A model generated the notes under the pieces. The model worked only from the letters and a program-made list of their open reading frames with translations. It was not told the DNA's origin and ran no database searches. Source: Cumulibacter soli (GTDB lineage Bacteria; Actinomycetota; Actinomycetes; Mycobacteriales; Antricoccaceae). Taken from it: a stretch of DNA of 64,000 nucleotides. Shown here piece by piece: positions 52,181-60,835 of the stretch. The stretch covers positions 124,001-188,000 of the forward strand of contig NZ_SMSG01000005.1 of the NCBI RefSeq assembly GCF_004382795.1. The letters are read 5' to 3'. Position numbers and translations under genes: made by a program. The stretch's first letter is position 1; each line of letters starts with the position of its first letter.

Positions 52181-53437
52181 ATGGAGATAACACCCGGCGC
52201 CATAGGGTTTGGCGTCATCGCCACCGCCCTGGTGCTTTTTATGACACCCGGTCTCGCGTTCTTCTACGGTGGACTAGTCCGCTCCAAGAGCGTCATCAGC
52301 ATGATGATGATGAGCTTTGGATCCATGGGGCTGGTCGCCGTGCTCTGGATTCTCTATGGCTACAACATGTCGGCCGTCGAGACGCCTTGGGGCTTTGCCG
52401 GTAACCCGTTCTCCGACTTCGGACTGAGCTCGCTGGCTTCCAGCGCGACCGCCAACGTCGACCTCGTTGGAGTCGGGTTCGGTGCGACGTTCGCGATCAT
52501 CACCATCGCGCTGATCTCCGGTGCGATCGCCGACCGCGCGAAGTTCTGGTCGTGGATGGTGTTCGCAGGCGTGTTTGCCACGCTGGGCTACTTCCCGATC
52601 GCTTCGTGGGTGTGGGGCGGCGGCTGGATCATGAACCTCGGCGAGACGCTCAACCTGCCGGAGGTCATTGACTACGCCGGCGGTACGGCCGTTCACATCA
52701 ACGCTGGCGCGGCAGCGCTCGCGCTCGCATTGGTTCTCGGCAAGCGGGTCGGATTCGCCAAGGGATCGCACAAGCCGCACAACGTCCCGTTCGTGATGCT
52801 CGGCGCGGCCATCCTGTGGTTCGGCTGGTTCGGATTCAACGTGGGCGCTGAGTGGCTCAACGGGCTCGGCGGTGCCGGCCTGATTGCGGTGAACACGCTG
52901 GGGGCGACCGCCGCAGCGATCGTTGGCTGGGTCGTCGTCGAGAAGTTCAAGTCCGGTAAGGCCACCAGCGTCGGCGCCGCCAGCGGTGCGGTTGCCGGTC
53001 TGGTCGCGATCACCCCGGCGTGCGCCAACCTCAGCCCTGGTTGGGCATTGCTGCTCGGCGTCATCTCCGGTGCCCTCTGCGCGGTCGCGATCGAGTTGAA
53101 GTACAAGCTCGGATTCGATGATTCGCTCGACGTCGTGGGCATCCACCTGGTCGCAGGCATGCTGGGCACCCTTTACCTGGGCCTGTTCGCGATCGATACC
53201 GGCCTGTTCACCGGTGGTGACTTCGGTCAGATGGTCGTGCAGTTCATCGCCGCGATCGTGGTTCTGGTGTACGCGTTCGTGCTGGCTTACGTCATCGGCC
53301 AGTTGATCGAGAAGACCATCGGCTTCCGAGTTACGGACGAGGATGAACTCGCAGGTGTCGACAAGATCGTGCACGGCGAAGAGGCGTACGACTACGAGTT
53401 CGACTTTGAACGCGAGAAGGAGAAGGTCGGAGTCTGA
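52181..53437 (+). CDS. amt: Ammonium transporter Amt
   Basis: 418 residues from the ATG at 52181 (GAGGAAG upstream); the very long open frame from 51566 is antisense to fhaA. Eleven membrane helices with MTPGLAFFYGGLVRSKSVISMMMMS at the start, DYAGGTAVHINAGAAALALAL (pore His), WFGWFGFNVGAEW and GIHLVAGMLGTLYLGLFA (second His). It imports NH4+/NH3. No glnK or glnD follows; a strong terminator comes directly after, so it is monocistronic. The cytoplasmic tail is acidic. Confidence 0.96.
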   Translation: MEITPGAIGFGVIATALVLFMTPGLAFFYGGLVRSKSVISMMMMSFGSMGLVAVLWILYGYNMSAVETPWGFAGNPFSDFGLSSLASSATANVDLVGVGFGATFAIITIALISGAIADRAKFWSWMVFAGVFATLGYFPIASWVWGGGWIMNLGETLNLPEVIDYAGGTAVHINAGAAALALALVLGKRVGFAKGSHKPHNVPFVMLGAAILWFGWFGFNVGAEWLNGLGGAGLIAVNTLGATAAAIVGWVVVEKFKSGKATSVGAASGAVAGLVAITPACANLSPGWALLLGVISGALCAVAIELKYKLGFDDSLDVVGIHLVAGMLGTLYLGLFAIDTGLFTGGDFGQMVVQFIAAIVVLVYAFVLAYVIGQLIEKTIGFRVTDEDELAGVDKIVHGEEAYDYEFDFEREKEKVGV

Positions 53438-53446
53438 TTTCACCGC

Positions 53447-53499
53447 CACGGTGCAGCCGGTCTCGTGCAGGTCTAGTGCGCGAAACCGGCTGCACCGTG
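53447..53499 (+). terminator. Terminator of amt
   Basis: CACGGTGCAGCCGGT and its perfect complement form a 15-bp stem around 23 bases, ten bases past the amt stop, followed by TTTC. Confidence 0.85.
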
Positions 53500-53840
53500 T
53501 TTCGGGTCGGCACGGAGTCGCCCGAGCCACCGACGAAGCCTGATTCGTACGCGACCACGACAGCGGCGTGCGGTCGCGTGCGCGAGCGGCGGTCAGCCTG
53601 CTGAATACGCAGAGCAGGAGCCTACTTGTCGGCGATACGTGGATGAGACGCCGCTGAGACAGCGTCTTCAGCGAGCAAACCCCTGCCTCCGGCGCGTGGA
53701 CGTCGACACGGGAGTCAGGAATCTTGATTTGCCTGGTGACCGCGGGCCTAGGATGTGGTCGAAGCCCGGCGTTCACGGGCGACATCGACGGCCAAATTGA
53801 GCCTATCGGCAGAAGCTGGCCGATTAGTGGAGGCGCCAGG
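53500..53840. other. Intergenic region before the MFS gene
   Basis: About 340 bases, no gene or clear motif. An in-frame extension of the MFS protein to 53724 is open but shows no membrane or family features. The ribosome site GGAGG at 53828-53832 marks the likely true start. Confidence 0.35.
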
Positions 53841-55097
53841 GTGCCGAGAGAGCAACGTGGCCCGGAAGCCGCGGGCCCGTCTCGCCCTTTCTACGGCTGG
53901 TGGATGGTGCTCGCCTGCCTGGTCATCGCGGTCGTCGGCTGGTCGTTGACCATCTTCGGCATGGGTGTGTACATCCATGTTCTGGCCGACGAGCGAGACT
54001 TCTCGATCGGATCGGTCTCCTCGGCCGTGACGATGTCCTACCTGGTCAGTGCGTTGTGCCTGATGAGCGTGGGCGCGGCGGTTGCTCGATGGGGACCGAA
54101 ACCGGTCATCGCCTTTGGTGCGGTAGCCCTGGGTTCGGCCGTTCTCGCCTTGTCGTTCGTCAGCGAGATCTGGCACGTCTTCGTTCTGTTTGCGTTTATG
54201 GGGATTGGGCAGGCATGTCTGTCCACGACAGCGATCAGCACAACGCTCGCGCCCTGGTTCGACCGACATCAAGGCCGAGCAGTATCCACCGCGCTGTTGG
54301 GCGCGAGCATCGGTGGCATCATCGGCACTCCGCTGTTGTTGTCTGCCGTCAGCGCCCTCGGCTTTCAACGCGCGCTATTAATTGCCAGTCTCTGCCCGAT
54401 CGTCATCCTGATACCGATTGCGATATTTGTCCTGAAGAAGACTCCTCAGGAGATTGGGCTCTTGCCCGATGGTGACGGGCACTCGCAACACACCACCAGC
54501 AATGCTCAGCCGCGATGGACGCGACGAGGCGCGATGGCAACCCGACAACTACGTACGCAGACCTTCGCGTTTGCGATCGGGCTCTTCGTGCAGGTCGGTT
54601 TCTTGAGCCACCACGTCCCGATGATGGCGCCGACGCTGGGCGAGGCGGGAGCGTCGATCGCGGTGTCCGCGGCAGCCGTGTCGGCTTTTGTCGGGCGTGT
54701 GGCGTTGGCCCGATTCGCGGATCGGATCGACGTGCGATTGACCGCGGGCGGCGTCTTGGCACTCGCGGCGTTATCACTCGCGCTCATGGCCGTCGTGACG
54801 TCACCGGCAGGCCTGCTCATCGCGAGCGTTTGTTACGGCCTGACCACCGGGAACGTGACGACCCTTCCGCCGTTGATTGCTCGCCGTGAATTTGGTGCCG
54901 CCTCGTTCGGGGCCGTGTTTGGGGTTGCATCTGCGATGGTGGCGTTCGCGATGGGTTTCGGGCCCGCGTTCTACGGAGTACTGCGGGATGCTTTCGGTAG
55001 CTACGGTGCGGTGTTGGCCATTGCCGCAGTCCTGGACCTGATCGCCGCGGGAGTTGTCATCTGGGGTGGGCGCAAGCCGCTGACTCCCGCCCGATAA
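53841..55097 (+). CDS. MFS transporter (monocarboxylate/oxalate-type)
   Basis: 418 residues from a GTG at 53841. Twelve membrane helices; begins FYGWWMVLACLVIAVVGWSL, a pattern typical of the MCT/OFA branch of the major facilitator superfamily, and has RWGPKP at loop 2-3 and APWFDRHQGRAVSTALLGAS. Members move organic anions such as monocarboxylates. It faces the TetR gene tail to tail, and the ketone-oxidising operon is beyond that, so uptake of a substrate for that operon is possible. Confidence 0.85.
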   Translation: MPREQRGPEAAGPSRPFYGWWMVLACLVIAVVGWSLTIFGMGVYIHVLADERDFSIGSVSSAVTMSYLVSALCLMSVGAAVARWGPKPVIAFGAVALGSAVLALSFVSEIWHVFVLFAFMGIGQACLSTTAISTTLAPWFDRHQGRAVSTALLGASIGGIIGTPLLLSAVSALGFQRALLIASLCPIVILIPIAIFVLKKTPQEIGLLPDGDGHSQHTTSNAQPRWTRRGAMATRQLRTQTFAFAIGLFVQVGFLSHHVPMMAPTLGEAGASIAVSAAAVSAFVGRVALARFADRIDVRLTAGGVLALAALSLALMAVVTSPAGLLIASVCYGLTTGNVTTLPPLIARREFGAASFGAVFGVASAMVAFAMGFGPAFYGVLRDAFGSYGAVLAIAAVLDLIAAGVVIWGGRKPLTPAR

Positions 55098-55137
55098 TCC
55101 GCAAGTCGAAAGCCCAATGGTCCGACCGGTCGAGAAC

Positions 55138-55770
55138 CTAGGAACGTGCGGTAGCGGGAATCAGCGCTGCGTACGGCGCGGGATGATAGCCCTGTAGGCA
55201 GTGCTCAATGGTTCCGTCCAGCAAGCCCCGGAGGTCGGCGTCCGGGGTATCGATCCACCACGCGACTGCGCCGGTCAATTGCATCAGCACGGTGTACCCG
55301 ATCAGTTGTGGAGGTAGCGGCGAGTGCAGTTCTCCGCGCTCGCGGACTGCTGTGATCACGCCGATCGCGACCTCAAGCGTCTGTGCGAATACTCGTCGTG
55401 ACGGCCGGGCGATCGAGCCTGACTCACGACCGATCGCCAGCATCCCCGCGCTTGCGTCGGCCCACATCGCGAATAGTCCGTCACCGATCGCGCGCAGCAA
55501 CTCCGGCAATCCGATGTCGTTCGAGACAGCATGCCGACCCACGTCCAGTCCGAGCTGGGATCGGACGTCGGCTGCCACCCGTACGTCGACCTCTCGGATC
55601 AACCCCGTTTTGGTCTCGTAGTACCGGAAGAACGTTGCTCGGCCGACGCCGGCGGCCGAGCAGACGTCCTCGACGGATGTCGCGTCGTACCCGCGCTCGT
55701 CGAACAGCGCCACGGCGGCATCGAAGATCGCCGCTTGAGTCAGACGCCGCCGCTCGGTGTGCCGCGTCAC
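55138..55770 (-). CDS. TetR-family regulator of the BVMO operon
   Basis: 210 residues. HTH at about 10-55: TQAAIFDAAVALFDERGYDA, SVEDVCSAAGVGRATFFRYY. The C-terminal ligand domain is typical in length. Divergently placed 144 bases from the first monooxygenase gene, with the palindrome at 55851-55869 between them, so repression of the operon relieved by substrate is the likely role. Confidence 0.9.
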   Translation of the reverse strand: MTRHTERRRLTQAAIFDAAVALFDERGYDATSVEDVCSAAGVGRATFFRYYETKTGLIREVDVRVAADVRSQLGLDVGRHAVSNDIGLPELLRAIGDGLFAMWADASAGMLAIGRESGSIARPSRRVFAQTLEVAIGVITAVRERGELHSPLPPQLIGYTVLMQLTGAVAWWIDTPDADLRGLLDGTIEHCLQGYHPAPYAALIPATARS

Positions 55771-55850
55771 AGGCGCTCCGCCAAATCGGTAGCCATCCGT
55801 GCTCCATCTCCATCAAAAGACCGTCAGAGTGTATTGACCGCTCCACCAAA

Positions 55851-55869
55851 TATGAGACAGAATCTCATA
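55851..55869. promoter_or_regulatory. Operator palindrome between tetR and BVMO genes
   Basis: TATGAGA, five bases, TCTCATA: a perfect 7-bp inverted repeat 46 bases upstream of the first monooxygenase start, with a TTGACC hexamer (possible -35 box) 15 bases before it. Fits the TetR encoded at 55138-55770. Confidence 0.7.
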
Positions 55870-55914
55870 AAACTTCCGCTCGCGGGCCGAGCACCCAGGA
55901 ATGAACGGTGAACC

Positions 55915-57708
55915 ATGACCAGCATCAAAGACGAACTTGAGTTCGATATCGAGGAACTCCGTGAGAAGTACGCCGTCGAGCGTGCCCGGCGTATCCGTGA
56001 GGACGGTTCGGCGCAGTACCTCGAGGTCAGCGGTCAGCACGCGAAGTACGACGAAGAGGACCCGTACGCCGACGCGTCGTACCGCCGCGATCCGATCACC
56101 GAAGAAGTCGAGGCGATCATCATCGGCGGTGGCTTCAGCGGCCTGCTCGCCAGCGCGCGCCTGATGGAAGCAGGCGTAGAGGACTTCCGCGTCATCGAGG
56201 CCGCCGCCGACTTCGGCGGCACCTGGTACTGGAACCGCTACCCGGGCGCGCAGTGCGATATCGAGTCGTACTGCTACCTGCCGCTACTGGAAGAGCTCAA
56301 CTACATGCCCAAGGAGAAGTACTCCTTCGGCGACGAGATCTACGAACACGCACAGCGCGTCGGACACCACTACGGGTTGTACGAGCGCACCTACTTCCAG
56401 ACCCGCGTGCGCGATATGACCTGGAATGATGAGCAGCAGCGCTGGCTGGTCACCACCGACCGCGGCGACGATATCCGAGCCCGGTTTGTGATCAACGCCG
56501 TCGGCCCTGCTAGTCGCCCGAAACTCCCCGGCATCCCGGGCATCGACGACTTCGAGGGACATTCGTTCCACACCAGCCGGTGGGATTACAACTACACCGG
56601 CGGCGATGCCAACGGCGGTATGACGAAGCTGAACGACAAGAAGGTCGCCATCATCGGCACCGGCGCTACCGCGATCCAGTGCGTCCCGCGGACCGCGAAC
56701 GACGCCGAGCACCTCTACGTTTTCCAGCGGACGCCGTCCGCGGTCAACCCGCGCGGGAACAAGCCGACCGATCCTCAGTGGTGGGCCAGCCTGAAGCCAG
56801 GCTGGCAGCACGAGCGCCGCGACAACTTCGGCGGCATTGTGATGGGTGAGCAGCGCGAAGTTGACCTGGTGCAGGACGGCTGGACCGACATGGCCGCCAA
56901 ACTGCGCCAAATGCCTAAGGCGGAGTCCAAGGAAGAATTGGCGCTGCTGTTGGAGATCGCGGACTTCCGCAAGATGAACGATGTACGCGCCCGGGTCGAC
57001 GAGGTCGTCACGAATCCGGTGATCGCTGAACAGCTCAAGCCGTACTACAAGTTCCTGTGCAAGCGCCCGACGTTCAACGACGAGTTCCTGCCGGCGTTCA
57101 ACCGCGACAACGTCACCCTGGTGGACGTCAGCGACTCCAAGGGAGTCGAGCGGATCACCCCGAAGGGCGTTATCGCGAACGGCAAGGAGTACGAGGTCGA
57201 CTGCATCATCTACGCATCCGGCTTCGAGATCACCACGCAATTCAAGCGTCGCATCGGTTACGAGGTCATCGGCCGGGATGGGCAGTCGCTGCTGGATGAG
57301 TGGACCGAGAACATGCGTACGCTGCACGGGTTCATGTCGCGTGGCTACCCGAACTGGTTCTACATCGGCCTGACCCAGAACGCGTTCAGCGTGAATATGA
57401 CCTTCATGTTCGACGAGCAGGCCAGGCACATTGCGTACTTGATCGCCGAAACGAAACGGCGCGGTGCCTCGTCCCTCGAGCCGACCGAGAAGGGCCAGGA
57501 CGACTGGGTGTCGGTCATCGAAGACGTGCAGCTGGTCGACAACTACTTCGATACCTGCACGCCCGGGTATTACAACGATGAAGGTAAAGGCCCGGGCCGC
57601 GGCACCGGACGTTTCGGACCTGGAATCGTCAAGTTCAATGCGCTGCTTGAGGAGTGGCGCAACGAAGGGTCGATGAAGGGCATAGAACTGCATAAAGCCC
57701 ATGGCTGA
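55915..57708 (+). CDS. Flavin-containing Baeyer-Villiger monooxygenase (first copy)
   Basis: 597 residues. FAD-binding GGGFSGLLA at 71-79, Baeyer-Villiger fingerprint FEGHSFHTSRWD (Phe213 to Asp224), NADPH-binding GTGATAIQ at 248-255. An N-terminal extension of about 60 residues before the FAD motif places it with the longer type I enzymes (steroid/cyclododecanone/PAMO-like). It inserts oxygen next to a ketone, giving an ester or lactone, with NADPH and O2. A near-homologue follows at 57831, then an esterase. Cytoplasmic. Confidence 0.92.
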   Translation: MTSIKDELEFDIEELREKYAVERARRIREDGSAQYLEVSGQHAKYDEEDPYADASYRRDPITEEVEAIIIGGGFSGLLASARLMEAGVEDFRVIEAAADFGGTWYWNRYPGAQCDIESYCYLPLLEELNYMPKEKYSFGDEIYEHAQRVGHHYGLYERTYFQTRVRDMTWNDEQQRWLVTTDRGDDIRARFVINAVGPASRPKLPGIPGIDDFEGHSFHTSRWDYNYTGGDANGGMTKLNDKKVAIIGTGATAIQCVPRTANDAEHLYVFQRTPSAVNPRGNKPTDPQWWASLKPGWQHERRDNFGGIVMGEQREVDLVQDGWTDMAAKLRQMPKAESKEELALLLEIADFRKMNDVRARVDEVVTNPVIAEQLKPYYKFLCKRPTFNDEFLPAFNRDNVTLVDVSDSKGVERITPKGVIANGKEYEVDCIIYASGFEITTQFKRRIGYEVIGRDGQSLLDEWTENMRTLHGFMSRGYPNWFYIGLTQNAFSVNMTFMFDEQARHIAYLIAETKRRGASSLEPTEKGQDDWVSVIEDVQLVDNYFDTCTPGYYNDEGKGPGRGTGRFGPGIVKFNALLEEWRNEGSMKGIELHKAHG

Positions 57709-57730
57709 CCCGCGCACACCTTAGACCTCT

Positions 57731-57769
57731 CTCGGGGATCGGACTGGATAATCCAGCCCGATCCCCGAG
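57731..57769 (+). terminator. Strong hairpin between the two monooxygenase genes
   Basis: An 18-base arm beginning CTCGGGGATCGGACTGGA pairs at 17 of 18 positions around TAA. It could end transcription after the first gene or tune relative expression of the pair. Confidence 0.8.
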
Positions 57770-57830
57770 CTTGCGTTGCGTGTCCTGTCGATACGGACGG
57801 CAACCGGCCCAGTAGTAGTAAAGGCGGAAA

Positions 57831-59630
57831 ATGAGCACGACCACACCAGATAACGACTTTGACTTCGACGTCGAGGAACTGCGCGCCAAGTATCGGCACG
57901 AACGTGATCGCCGGATGCGTGACGACGGCTCGGACCAGTTCCACGAAATGGTCGGGAGCCGACTGAAGTACCACGAGCACGACCCGTTCGCAGATCCGAA
58001 CTTCACTCGTGATCCCGTCACAGCGGACGTCGAAGTCCTGATTATCGGCGCCGGGTTCAGCGGGCTCTTGGCGAGCGCCCGTCTGATGCAACAAGGTATC
58101 GAAGACTTCCAGATCGTTGAGGCCGGCGCCGACTTCGGCGGCACGTGGTACTGGAATCGCTACCCTGGCGCGCAGTGCGACACCGAGGCGTACATGTACC
58201 TGCCGCTGCTGGAAGAGCTCGGTTACATGCCGAAGGAGAAGTACGCCTACGGCACCGAGATCATCCAGCACGCGAGCCGCGTTGGAGAGCATTTCGGGCT
58301 GTACGAGCGCACGCATTTCCAGACCCGAGTCCGTGGGCTGCATTGGGGCGAGCAGGCGAAACGCTGGATCATCGAGACCGATCGTGGCGACGACTTACGT
58401 GCCCAGTTCGTGATCACCGCGATCGGCCCGGCCAGCCGTGCTCGACTTCCCGGAATCGACGGAATTGAGGACTTCGAGGGACATTCGTTCCACACCAGCC
58501 GATGGGACTACAACTACACCGGCGGGGATACCACCGGCGGAATGAGCAAGCTGAACGATAAGAAGGTCGCGATCATCGGTACCGGCGCCACAGCGGTACA
58601 GGTGATACCGCGCGTCGCTCAGGACGCCGAGCACCTCTACGTGTTCCAGCGGACGCCGTCCGCCGTCGCTGAACGGATGAACAAACCCACCGATCCCGAC
58701 TGGTTCGCCAGCCTCGAGCCCGGATGGCAACGCAAACGCCGCGCGAACTTTGAAGCGATCCGATCCTTCAAACCGGTCGAGGAGGACTTGATCCAAGACG
58801 GCTGGACCAGGCTCGCGGCTAAGCTCCGTTCGATGGGGGACGCGAGTGATCCCGAGCAGGCCCGAGAAATGTTCGAACTCGCGGACTTCTGGCGTATGGA
58901 AGAGATCCGCAACCGCGTTGCCGAGGTGGTCACCAACCCGCACGCGGCCGAGGCGCTGAAGCCGTACTACAAGTTCTTCTGCAAACGCCCGACCTTCAAC
59001 GACGAATTCCTTCCAGCGTTCAACCGCGACAACGTCGAGTTGATCGACGTGTCCGATGCCAAGGGCATCGACCGGATCACCCGCAAGGGCGTCGTCGCGA
59101 ACGGTAAGGAATACGAGGTCGACTGCATCGTCTACGCGTCTGGATTCGAACTCACCTCGAAGTTCAGCCGGCGGATCAGCTTCGACGTACTCGGACGCGA
59201 CGGTCAGTCGTTGGTGCAGGAGTGGTCGACGAAGATGCGGACCTTGCACGGGTTCATGTCGCGCGGCTACCCGAACTGGTTCTACATCGGTCTGACCCAG
59301 AACGCGTTCAGCGTCAACATGACGGCCATGTTTGACGAGCAGGCTCAGCACATCGCGTACATCATCGCCGAAACCAAGCGCCGCGGCGGTGTGACGATCG
59401 AACCGACCGAACAAGCGCAAGAGGACTGGTTCGAGGAGGTTAAGCAGTCACAGTTCATCGACACCTACTACGACGACTGCACCCCGGGCTACTTCAACGA
59501 CGAAGGCCGCAGCAAGGCCTCACGCGGCACCGGCCGATACGGAGCCGGATTCGACACGTTCAACCAAACCATTGAAGACTGGCGCAACGAGGGATCGATG
59601 GCCGGTATGGAAATTCGTAAGGAGTCCTGA
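57831..59630 (+). CDS. Flavin-containing Baeyer-Villiger monooxygenase (second copy)
   Basis: 599 residues, ATG after AAAGGCGG. Same architecture as the upstream copy: GAGFSGLLA, FEGHSFHTSRWDYNYTGGD, GTGATAVQ. Large stretches are identical (for example LFSVNMT-type C-terminal blocks and LHGFMSRGYPNWFYIGLTQN), indicating tandem duplication; the stretch around residues 265-330 differs most, suggesting altered substrate range. Stop and esterase start share one base (TGATG), so the two are translationally coupled. Confidence 0.92.
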   Translation: MSTTTPDNDFDFDVEELRAKYRHERDRRMRDDGSDQFHEMVGSRLKYHEHDPFADPNFTRDPVTADVEVLIIGAGFSGLLASARLMQQGIEDFQIVEAGADFGGTWYWNRYPGAQCDTEAYMYLPLLEELGYMPKEKYAYGTEIIQHASRVGEHFGLYERTHFQTRVRGLHWGEQAKRWIIETDRGDDLRAQFVITAIGPASRARLPGIDGIEDFEGHSFHTSRWDYNYTGGDTTGGMSKLNDKKVAIIGTGATAVQVIPRVAQDAEHLYVFQRTPSAVAERMNKPTDPDWFASLEPGWQRKRRANFEAIRSFKPVEEDLIQDGWTRLAAKLRSMGDASDPEQAREMFELADFWRMEEIRNRVAEVVTNPHAAEALKPYYKFFCKRPTFNDEFLPAFNRDNVELIDVSDAKGIDRITRKGVVANGKEYEVDCIVYASGFELTSKFSRRISFDVLGRDGQSLVQEWSTKMRTLHGFMSRGYPNWFYIGLTQNAFSVNMTAMFDEQAQHIAYIIAETKRRGGVTIEPTEQAQEDWFEEVKQSQFIDTYYDDCTPGYFNDEGRSKASRGTGRYGAGFDTFNQTIEDWRNEGSMAGMEIRKES

Positions 59631-60775
59631 TGCCTGAGATCCACGGCCGAGTCGAGCCTGGGTTCGAAGCAGTACGCGACGCGTTCGCCAAGAACTTCGA
59701 GCTATATGAGGAAGTTGGCGCCTCGTTCTGTCTGTACAAGGACGGCGCACCGGTCGTCGATATCTGGGGCGGTGTAGCAGATAAGGAGACCGGACGCGAG
59801 TGGGGCGAGGACGCTGCAGCGGTCGTCTTCTCGACCACGAAGGGTGCGGTCGCTATCTGCCTGCACCTGCTCGTGCAGCGCGGACAGATCTCCTTGGACG
59901 AGCCGGTGTCGACGTACTGGCCGGAGTTCGCGACCAACGGTAAGGCGGCGGTGACGGTGCGGCAGTTGGCCTCGCACCAGACCGGTCTGTTCGCGATTCC
60001 GGAAGGCGTGACGCTGGAAGGTCTGTACAGTTGGGATCCGATCGTCTCCGCGCTCGCCGCAGCCGCGCCTGCCTGGGAACCGGGTGCGGCCCACGGCTAT
60101 CACGCGCTGACCTACGGCTGGCTGGTCGGCGAGGTCGTACGACGGGTCAGTGGTCGTAGCATTGGTGAGTTCTTCGCCGCCGAGGTGGCCGCTCCGCTCG
60201 GTCTGGATTTTTGGATCGGACTGCCGGAGGCCGAGGAACCGCGCGTGGCTGTGCTCGACTTCGCGCCGCCGCCGGACTTGCCGCCGGAGCAGGCCGAAGC
60301 GTTGGCCAAGGTGCTCGGCCCAGGATCGCCGTTCTGGTTGGCAAGCGGCCGCGGGTTGCTCGGTCAGCCGTCGTACAACACAAGGGAATTGCGGGCAGCA
60401 CAGGTACCCGGAGCAGGGGGAGTGGGCACCGCCCGCTCGCTCGCCCGGATGTACGCCGCGACCATCGGCGAGGTGGACGGCGTACGGCTGTTGGAACGCG
60501 CGAGTGTCGATGTTGCGCGCACTGAGGTTTCGTCCGGAGCCGATCAGGTGTTGGCGATGCCGACGAACTTCGGCACCGGTTTCATGGTTCCGGGCGGGTC
60601 GTTCATCCTGTACGACGAGCACTCGTACGGGCACTACGGCGCCGGGGGGTCGGTGGGCCTGGCCTCACCGGAAGCCGGGCTGGCGTTCGGATACGTTCCG
60701 AACCGAATGACGTCCAGCCTGATCGGTGATCCTCGGACGCAATCGTTGTTTGCCGCGGTCCGCAGCAGCCTGTAG
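59630..60775 (+). CDS. Serine esterase of the class C beta-lactamase fold (EstB-like)
   Basis: 381 residues. Catalytic SxxK is Ser68-Thr-Thr-Lys71; tyrosine in HGYHALTYGW (Tyr157); late motif HYGAGGSVG. These family VIII esterases hydrolyse esters and lactones. Coupled to the second Baeyer-Villiger enzyme, so it probably opens the ester or lactone that enzyme makes, yielding an alcohol and acid. No signal peptide, hence cytoplasmic. It ends before a bidirectional terminator. Confidence 0.88.
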   Translation: MPEIHGRVEPGFEAVRDAFAKNFELYEEVGASFCLYKDGAPVVDIWGGVADKETGREWGEDAAAVVFSTTKGAVAICLHLLVQRGQISLDEPVSTYWPEFATNGKAAVTVRQLASHQTGLFAIPEGVTLEGLYSWDPIVSALAAAAPAWEPGAAHGYHALTYGWLVGEVVRRVSGRSIGEFFAAEVAAPLGLDFWIGLPEAEEPRVAVLDFAPPPDLPPEQAEALAKVLGPGSPFWLASGRGLLGQPSYNTRELRAAQVPGAGGVGTARSLARMYAATIGEVDGVRLLERASVDVARTEVSSGADQVLAMPTNFGTGFMVPGGSFILYDEHSYGHYGAGGSVGLASPEAGLAFGYVPNRMTSSLIGDPRTQSLFAAVRSSL

Positions 60776-60788
60776 TTCGTCGTAGTGT

Positions 60789-60817
60789 CGCGCGTCGAGG
60801 TGATGGTGCGACGCGCG
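60789..60817. terminator. Bidirectional terminator after esterase
   Basis: CGCGCGTCG and CGACGCGCG form a perfect 9-bp stem between convergent gene ends. Confidence 0.65.
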
Positions 60818-60835
60818 GCCACGGCCGCGGGGCAA

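Noticed and set aside
52274-53785. A 503-codon minus-strand frame opposite amt
   Set aside because: Amt on the plus strand is unmistakable; the opposite frame is His/Asp/Arg-rich filler typical of antisense high-GC reading.
56284-57717. A 477-codon minus-strand frame opposite the first Baeyer-Villiger gene
   Set aside because: Antisense shadow; a similar frame appears opposite the second copy only because the two genes are homologous.
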